The position numbers and the translations under genes are program-made. From contig NW_003112474.1 in NCBI RefSeq assembly GCF_000003605.2, forward strand, positions 113,133 through 138,265: a stretch of DNA of 25,133 nt, given 5' to 3'. The stretch comes from Saccoglossus kowalevskii (Eukaryota > Hemichordata > Enteropneusta > Harrimaniidae). The notes beneath the pieces are model-generated. The model searched no databases. It was not told the DNA's origin and worked only from the letters and a program-made list of their open reading frames with translations. Positions 18,739 through 25,133 of the stretch are shown piece by piece (within the stretch, counting starts at the first letter, position 1; each line of letters begins with the position of its first letter).

Positions 18739-19840
18739 TGTTCCTCACCGACAATATCTTAAAACTCAGGTTTAGACTACCGCTAGTAATTATATCCTCA
18801 TCATCAGTTTATTCTTGATGTTGGAAATATCGTAGTTATGAAATTGTAATAAACAATCCACGGAAAATAGTACTTACCCTAATCAACTTTAAAATGTTGA
18901 TATGCGCAAAAATGCGGTTGTACACTAGGAACATTCTAGATACATATTTACATGGAACGAAGAACAGAATTTAACAATTGGAAATCGATAAATATTTAAG
19001 ATACAAAAACAACTAAATGTGAAATTGTCAGACCGAACGTATTTTGTTTACCCAAAGTACCCAAAACTCTTTGCTTATAACATTCATAACATACAATTTC
19101 ACTATTTCACAGCTCACTCGATACTATAAAAATGAATCTATGCTACTCACAATCATTCTTATCGACGTATGCTGCAAGTGATGTGAGCTGACAAGTCACA
19201 CAGTCAAAACGTTTCCCTTTCACTCCGTCACTTATTCAATAATTGATGATTACACAAATTAAACATTGTGTTAATGGAATCATATGAAGACTATTGACAT
19301 TGAATTAAAGTCGTTACTGCACATGCGCCATGTATTTTATTTCATTCTCATTGTTGGATCTATACGTATTAGTTATACTGAGTTCGTGATGGTTATGAGT
19401 AAAAAATAAGGTTTCATATATCCACCATATTTTATTTGTTATTTGGAGTAAAGCATGAACTAACACTTGCATATGTGCATTTTATCTGAATAAAGCACCA
19501 CTTTTTGTATTAATCATATTAATTAAATAGTGTTAAACATGTTCATTGTCTAAACTACAATATATTCTGAAGGCCTCTAATATGACATGACAAGCAATAA
19601 TGGTTAAGCAGTAGAACTATAAATTGCATTTACCATCCAATATATGTCCCATGGGCAGGTGAAAAGGTTGCACACAATACAGACATTGATAGATATGTCA
19701 ATATATGTCACATACATTAGAATGAAAATGTTTATTAGAAATTACATTTTATAATCAAAAGCTTTTATATCCCTTCAAGTAGCACGACTTGTCAGGGCCT
19801 TTATATCGCCTCACTAATGGCATTCGTGTAGGAACAATGG

Positions 19841-19876
19841 TATTCTCGTTGGATAGAGCATGTGTGCTTCAAATCC
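19841..19876 (+). mobile_element. Truncated tRNA-like fragment
   Basis: A D-arm-like TATTCTCGTTGGATAGAGC is followed after a few bases by a T-loop-like CTTCAAATCCC. The anticodon arm is missing, so this looks like an internally deleted tRNA or SINE relic rather than a gene. Confidence 0.35.
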
Positions 19877-20083
19877 CGCTAAAATGTATTCATTGATCAA
19901 GAAAGATAGTGGCCACACAAGATAGTGATATCATAGGTGATGTGTGTCATTATGATTGCCAGAGATGAGTATCACATATTACAATTAAATGTGGGAGATG
20001 CATTCGAGGTAACGCAGTGGCACTCTGCTATGAATCGGGAGTAGACAGATCGGTTTATTGGCTTGACGGTGTAAATGGAAATA

Positions 20084-20170
20084 CAGTAGTAAGATGGCTA
20101 GGATACTCGCGATACCCTGTTCTTGAACGTATAGCTAAAATTGGGAACAGAGATCTGAACTCTCGACGTC
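20084..20170. mobile_element. Possible tRNA-like/SINE relic
   Basis: AGTAAGATGGCTAGGATAC resembles the tRNA-Glu D-arm (the TAGTGGCTAGGAT pattern). A box B-like GTTCAGATC lies on the opposite strand near 20153-20161. The mixed orientation makes this weak. Confidence 0.2.
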
Positions 20171-21490
20171 CCGACGACCAGCTCCAATCTCTATTTTAAA
20201 CAGAATCTTGTCAGAGTTGGTCCCATAATTTCTAATTTAAGATATTATTCCATTTTCTAACAACTGCACCATTTGCATCAAAAGCAAGCAGAGCAAAGTT
20301 TTATCGATCGAGCAGTGCAAAATACACACTAAGATTCCACGTGACAATTGTAATATACATACTACACGTCATGTCATTCAAGTATGACATTGTACAATAA
20401 TTAAAAACATCAATATGAAAAGATGTGACGTAAACCATTAATTAGGATATATAACGTATTCATAATGAATAATTTCAATTGATTTATCCAGCCCAGAATG
20501 TATAGTTACTGGTAATTCAGTTGTATTTAGTACAATAGTATTATGAGATACTATTGTTCATTGGTATTCAGTTATTGTTATTTTAATCATCTAGTACAAA
20601 TATAACAAAGTAATATATAAGGCCTAACCGAAAAATAATTTTTCCGTTCAAATTATTAAGCAAAACAAAACGCATGATCCTCGCAACATTTTAGTTAAAA
20701 AATTGGCCAGAAACATTTAAGAAGACTAACACTATTGTTTCAGAACCAACTCCTTTCAATACATTGATGCATCGTTGTTAAACAAAATACCTTATTTGCA
20801 TAATGTTTTTCAGTGCCTGATTGTTTGTTACTTCTGATCTATTTTGACAGTGATCTTCTACTGCATAGTTGAGATCGGCAATGCCATGAACCAATTTAAC
20901 TCAATGGAATTAGTGAAATTAAACAGTGTTTGCAGTTCTTACCTACTAACAGTACGCCTACAATATTGTATTACTGGTTATGTAATCATTTTTACTTAAA
21001 TTTCAACAGAGCAACATCCTGTTATAGTAAAGCGTGTTCCCATATTGTGTGCATTATCCGGAATGATATGGCGTGTTTGCGATCGTCACCTAGACATGTA
21101 GACATGTCAAGAAGTTATATGAGTGCATGGAACATGTTTATAGGATGACCCAATATTGTAAAAAGCATGCGATCATATATTACTGGGGCATATGTATAGG
21201 AATTGATTTCAAATATACAAGTGTAACGTTCAGATAGAACCTCACATTCCAAAGCAATCATTAATTTGCAGCCAGTTTCTCAGCTTTTTTTTGTGTGTAA
21301 ACCTTGTTCATCTAATGTAGTAATCCTAAGCAACATCCTTTGGACATCAGTCTCAGTAACAGCTTGCTCTTGATAAGACATGGTAGTAGGATATACAAAA
21401 AGGGAGTACCAGTGCACATACCAGCACTAAACTACAATAATCTATGGCAAGATGTATTGTATATATGGATGTATACGTTGACTGCATTAT

Positions 21491-21496
21491 TTTATT
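21491..21496 (-). terminator. Candidate poly(A) signal for the cysteine-rich gene
   Basis: The minus-strand AATAAA lies about 550 bases past the stop at 22042. No closer perfect signal was noticed. Confidence 0.3.
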
Positions 21497-22041
21497 CCAC
21501 ATATAACATAATGGTAAATAAAAAAGAATGACAACTTAACAGCTTCGGGTCGCCATTCACATAGCTCTAGGTCAGAACATTATAAAATGATTTTCAAGCT
21601 TGGGTGGCAAACAAAAAATGGCAGATGAAATCGAATTGCCGACAGAAAAAAAAATCTTACTAAACAGAAGTTATCAAGATGGCGTCTATTAACCACAACA
21701 GAAGAAAAGCTGTTTTCAAATTACTTAATCCAATGGAATAATACATGATCATCCTCTAAATAAGTTAATAATAACAAAATATTGAAGAATTTACAATGCA
21801 TTACAAAGGTAGAAATATGTGTAATTAAAGAAAGATCAGACTCAAGAAAGGTGAACAGCGCCCTCACACACAAGGAATGGGAAAAGTGGCTTCACACACT
21901 CAAAAAGGGTAAACATCAGACATAAGCAAAACATAAACAATATCAATCTTATATCATAGCTATTACTCAACATGGATTACAGTTTCAGATTCAAACCATT
22001 ATATTATATTATATAACACAGAATAATAACTGATGTCCAAA

Positions 22042-22212
22042 TTAGCATCCAGGGTCTGGTATGCAGAATGGTCCTCCACAGAAATAATAGAAACTACAGC
22101 AAGAACAAATCATATCATGGATAAAACAAACATCCACTGCAATATCACAGCACTCAGTATAGTCTCCACAACATCCCCAGTCGTAGCCTCGAATATACCA
22201 ACCAAGATTGAA
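22042..22212 (-). CDS. Cysteine-rich gene exon 2
   Basis: This exon is 56 codons plus TAA after acceptor AGTTC..., beginning FNLGWYIRGYDWGCCGDYTE and ending GGPFCIPDPGC. Eleven cysteines in 56 residues with no stop, in the phase set by exon 1, make it a credible terminal exon. Confidence 0.8.
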   Translation of the reverse strand, partial: FNLGWYIRGYDWGCCGDYTECCDIAVDVCFIHDMICSCCSFYYFCGGPFCIPDPGC

Positions 22213-22944
22213 CTAAAAGATAGAATGATAATTCCGAAAAAAAAGATTAATTAATTTTCTCGAAAAACGGTTATTTAAATAATTGTTATTCTCAAGACTC
22301 AAATTATTATCGTTTCACAGTGATCAGAGTATCCCTGACGTCAATTGTTGTTTTCTTTCGGACACATTTGTTATCACTTTTTGTCGAATGATCAGGATGG
22401 TTATAATTGTTCATCGTCACATAAACAATACTAGAAATACTTATATTATTATTTGTTTTACCTTTTCATCTTCACAACCGATAGATTTACAGCTGAAACT
22501 TCCACATGCCTTCATTCTAGCTAGATCTTCTGCAAGTTCTTGGAGATTCGAGTGTAAATCGTTTCCTGAGATAGATCCAGCTTCTTCCGTGATTATACTT
22601 GTCCCACTGCCATCTGCATTACGTTCCCTTCTGATTATACCAAGTTTATCCACATGTTCTTGATATTCTTGTGAACACATGAACACTCCCTGGTGATGAT
22701 AGGCTTCATATGGTGGACAAAGTATGTCAGCATTATAGGCAGCTATGCCATGATGGCTCAGTCTCACAGCCGCATGACCCACTGAAGAATGATACATGAG
22801 CGAGTAATGAAGCTGTGTAAGTTTCACGTTACTTTTCAACAAGTTAGCAAACAACTGCTCAACGACTTCATCGTAATCCTTGACAAGACTCGCAAGAATT
22901 ATGCTTTTTTGTTGTGTTACTGTCAACAAATCCATGGCGGCCAT
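22042..22944 (-). CDS. Uncharacterised two-exon gene, 217-residue protein with cysteine-rich C-terminus
   Basis: I do not recognise a named family. Exon 1 (22944-22462, 161 codons) starts GAGATGGCCGCCATGG, a strong start context, with an in-frame TAA upstream. It ends GAT GAA AAG|GTAAAA. Exon 2 (22212-22042) follows acceptor TCTTTTAG in matching phase 0 and ends in TAA. The N-terminal part is helical with a His-rich stretch (HYSLMYHSSVGHAAVRLSHH), then YNADILCPPYEAYHHQG, an acidic/Ser segment and a helix LHSNLQELAEDLARMK. Five cysteines occur in exon 1 and 11 in the 56 residues of exon 2, giving an even total of 16. Exon 2 has paired cysteines (WGCCGDYTECCD, CSCC) and an IHD. No signal peptide is visible, which is odd for a disulfide-type pattern. 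An acceptor-like AAATAG at 22965 leaves room for an upstream exon. Confidence 0.8.
22462..22944 (-). CDS. Cysteine-rich gene exon 1
   Basis: This exon is 161 codons from ATG at 22944 to donor AAAAG|GTAAAA. It is by far the longest clean open frame of the window with balanced composition. The track of codons past 22462 (VKQIII) is intron. Confidence 0.85.
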
Positions 22945-22964
22945 CTCAATTAGATGTGTTATAC

Positions 22965-24214
22965 CTATTTAATTGAAAGATAAAGACGCAACTTTTATAG
23001 ATGACATACATAGGCAACAATTCACTTGTTAGTGGTTAAATCCTAATTTGCTGCATTTAATTCTGTAAAAATTTGGTCTATATAGTTCAATTGTTGTTCT
23101 TTCAATTGAATTTTGAGTTCCAGAATCGATTCAATAGAGTCTCGGGAGCCTACACAATCAGAAAGCAGCATGATGGCAACCCATCCTTGCACATGCCATT
23201 GTAAAATATGTGACCATAGTATGAGAGCTTATAATACCAAAACTTAATGAGAATGCATTTTTTATTTTAGTGGAATTGTAGAGAATACAAATACTGTATG
23301 TAAGAATCTCTCGGTACTGATCGCAGTCCTTCAAATACAAGAATTTCGACTCAACTGCTGGTGGACAACACTTAAAACGACCATGTCTTTATGCGACAAT
23401 CGAAGGTGAAATAATTACATATTTATACTCAGCATGCAACTTGTTTTGTTGGGGCGCCCTCTCAGACATGCTTTCCATCTCGAAAGATTATCAAGATTAT
23501 TCAGCAATTGTATTTCAATTGGGACGTTATACAGTATGACCAGTGTTGGTATTTAGTATATTTTTATATGTCACTTTACAAACTGTGTGTACCTTTAGGC
23601 AGCCTGATATACTAGTATCACTTGGTTAGGCCATGGTTAGTAACCTGCACTGCACTGAACCATTCTAGATTAAAGATGGACACTTATTTATCAGATGTTG
23701 TTATTATGTCAATAATGGCGCCTTTGGAGCGTTTGAAGTGTCTTGGCATTGGTTGTGGATTGCTCAATACAACCACTATATTAAAATAAATATATCAATT
23801 ACAATTATATTTACATATCTGCATACATGGCATTACATGATATGTAAATTAGCGAATCACTAACTATAATGTGACATATAAACATTGCTTCAATGTAAAC
23901 TTATCTGAATTTATGAGATAAACTGTGATAAATTTAACACTCTTGTCTTTAGATCCAAAGGTGTGCATATATTTTGGTAAAAAAATTCAAGTATGGCCAA
24001 CAGGAATGTGTGCGACGTTTCCTGTATAACCCGCTGTACCATTCTTGGGAACTGGGGTTTTAACCGCTTTCAAAATACATTACATAATAAAAATGCGTGA
24101 TCCGAAATGTGCCAACCCCGTACAAAAATAAAATATCCTTAATCTTCGATCCCGGGGTGTTTCCTATTGCCATCTATTTTATAAACCAGTTTATAAGGAG
24201 TTTTGTCTATTCTA
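22965..24214. other. Region without recognised gene
   Basis: It lies between the cysteine-rich gene and the right-edge gene. A 37-codon plus-strand frame from ATG 23676 and other short frames show no family resemblance. An upstream exon of the cysteine-rich gene could lie here, but none was identified. Confidence 0.45.
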
Positions 24215-24333
24215 TCATTTGATAGTCCCATCAGTCGACTCAATATTTAATGCACCTAACAATCGAGTAAACAAATATCGACGAACGTCCACACCCTCCC
24301 AAACACCGTCATTTGTTGTCGCTGGTCCAACCA
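24215..24333 (-). CDS. Right-edge gene, probable terminal exon
   Basis: Acceptor GAATTTTAG and 39 codons including TGA at 24217-24215 fit the phase left by the upstream exon. A stop lies just upstream in the same frame, so the segment needs splicing to be translated. Confidence 0.5.
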
Positions 24334-25133
24334 CTAAAATTCTTTTTCAAAATTTTCAGTTATACTCGTTCGAGGTGAATATGTGGTCTGAATCCTTCGG
24401 GAATTCACGAATCTTGGCTTTACTGACATGCTAATACTATCGAACATTGTCAAACATATCTCGTAGCTGATTACACGAACATTCAAGCGTAAACCATCTG
24501 AACATTGCCTTATTTGTTTGCTTTGACAGGTTGTGAACTGCCATGTTCTACGTGTTTTCTACACCATGAATGTCATTTCGTTTGTTTTTTTATTTGTTGT
24601 TTATTTGCATTTATTCCCATTGTTCACAGAACACTAGAGTTCAAAGGAGGGGCAGTACATTCAATAGCTTGTTGTACGTAAATACAAAACAGTGGACATT
24701 GACTTCAATAGTTTAGATTAAAACGATATAGTTCATGCTATTTTTGTACTACTCGGGGCATTAGTTTAGAGTGGTATTAATGTTGGTTCGGTGTGGTGAC
24801 TCTTTCATCTACATACATACCTATAAATTATGCGAACACTTATGTGATCTGAGATATACAATAAAGGATAAAACTGCTAATTAAACCAAAGCAAATGTGA
24901 CACTGTTAAATAAACTGACCTTTGACTTTACGTTCCAGCATGTATTTCGCTGGAATTTTCAATTTTGATAACATGACGTTTTCCCCATTTGTCATCCATG
25001 TGAATGTAGAAATGATTGTCGACTCTGAGCATTCATCAAGTATGGCCAACAGATGAAACACACACACGTGGTTATCGTAGTGTGCTTCAATATAACTACC
25101 GTTGTAATGGAGTTCATACAAGTATTCGTTCAT
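24215..25133 (-). CDS. Unrecognised gene, two 3' exons, 5' end beyond the window
   Basis: I cannot name a family. The exon at 25133-24920 is open from the window edge and encodes MNEYLYELHYNGSYIEAHYD, ... VCVFHLLAILDECSES and ... KLKIPAKYMLERKVK, ending at donor AAAG|GTCAGT one base into a codon. A second open segment, 24333-24215, follows acceptor GAATTTTAG with the two bases needed. It encodes VGPATTNDGVWEGVDVRRYL and FTRLLGALNIESTDGTIK, then TGA. Phase and composition support the join. The Met at 25133 is at the very edge and need not be the start. The second exon is less certain than the first. Confidence 0.55.
24920..25133 (-). CDS. Right-edge gene, visible upstream exon
   Basis: Seventy-one codons plus one base, balanced in composition, end at donor AAAG|GTCAGT. 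The frame continues only four codons into the intron before TAA. No signal peptide or membrane segment was seen. Confidence 0.6.

Larger units (their letters stand above)
18742..22041. other. Intergenic region between channel and cysteine-rich gene
   Basis: It should contain the channel 5' UTR and promoter on the minus strand, but no TATA box or clear 5' UTR exon could be assigned. A donor-like ATT|GTGAGT on the minus strand near 19151 could end a noncoding first exon. No protein family was recognised in its short open frames, of which 20017-20199 and 20930-21148 are the longest noted. Confidence 0.45.

Noticed and set aside
22283-22663. 126-codon plus-strand frame
   Set aside because: It is antisense to the cysteine-rich gene's exon 1 and has no family resemblance.
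24219-24434. 71-codon plus-strand frame
   Set aside because: It overlaps the minus-strand exon 24215-24333 in antisense. The minus reading has matching splice phase, whereas this one has no support.

Overview
This is an animal nuclear genome window. It is AT-rich, every gene is split into short exons by GT-AG introns, and it carries microsatellites, degenerate repeats and a 277-base assembly gap. Two genes are recognisable: XPD/ERCC2, and a DEG/ENaC-type channel with the exact cysteine layout of acid-sensing (ASIC) channels. The dense TACATGTA words, the tandem array built around an ATGGCCGAC core and the style of the cysteine-rich gene suggest a marine invertebrate, perhaps a lophotrochozoan such as a mollusc or brachiopod. 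That placement is inference; the sequence does not prove a species.

Bases 64-8988 (+) hold the last 15 coding exons of XPD (ERCC2), the TFIIH 5'-3' DNA helicase, from about residue 199 (human numbering) to the stop. The Walker A motif and the Fe-S domain lie upstream of the window. The pieces add up to 562 residues, the same as human 199-760, but only if one missing base is allowed in each of two adjacent exons (near 5235 and 5785). As written, the reading frame is broken at helicase motif III and again 22 codons later. Two splice sites of this gene are embedded in local tandem duplications: the exon 4 donor and the exon 10 acceptor.

Bases 8989-12625 contain no gene I can recognise. This stretch holds the XPD poly(A) signal, unidentified sequence, and an A-B-B / A-B-B-B higher-order tandem array (about 10780-11690).

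Bases 12626-18738 (-) hold a DEG/ENaC/ASIC-superfamily sodium channel that converges on XPD. Ten exons are visible, from the start codon to the stop after TM2. All 14 ASIC-type extracellular cysteines are present and in order. One stretch of about 33 residues is missing and probably lies in or near the N gap (14324-14600). The His-Gly gating motif reads Gly-Gly. A tRNA-derived SINE-like element sits in the last intron.

Bases 18739-22041 look intergenic, with tRNA-like fragments. Bases 22042-22944 (-) hold a two-exon gene for a 217-residue protein with a very cysteine-rich C-terminus that I cannot assign to a named family. Bases 24215-25133 (-) hold two phase-compatible exons of a third, unrecognised gene that runs off the right edge. 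I see no functional link between these neighbours: XPD acts in nuclear transcription and repair, and the channel acts at the plasma membrane.
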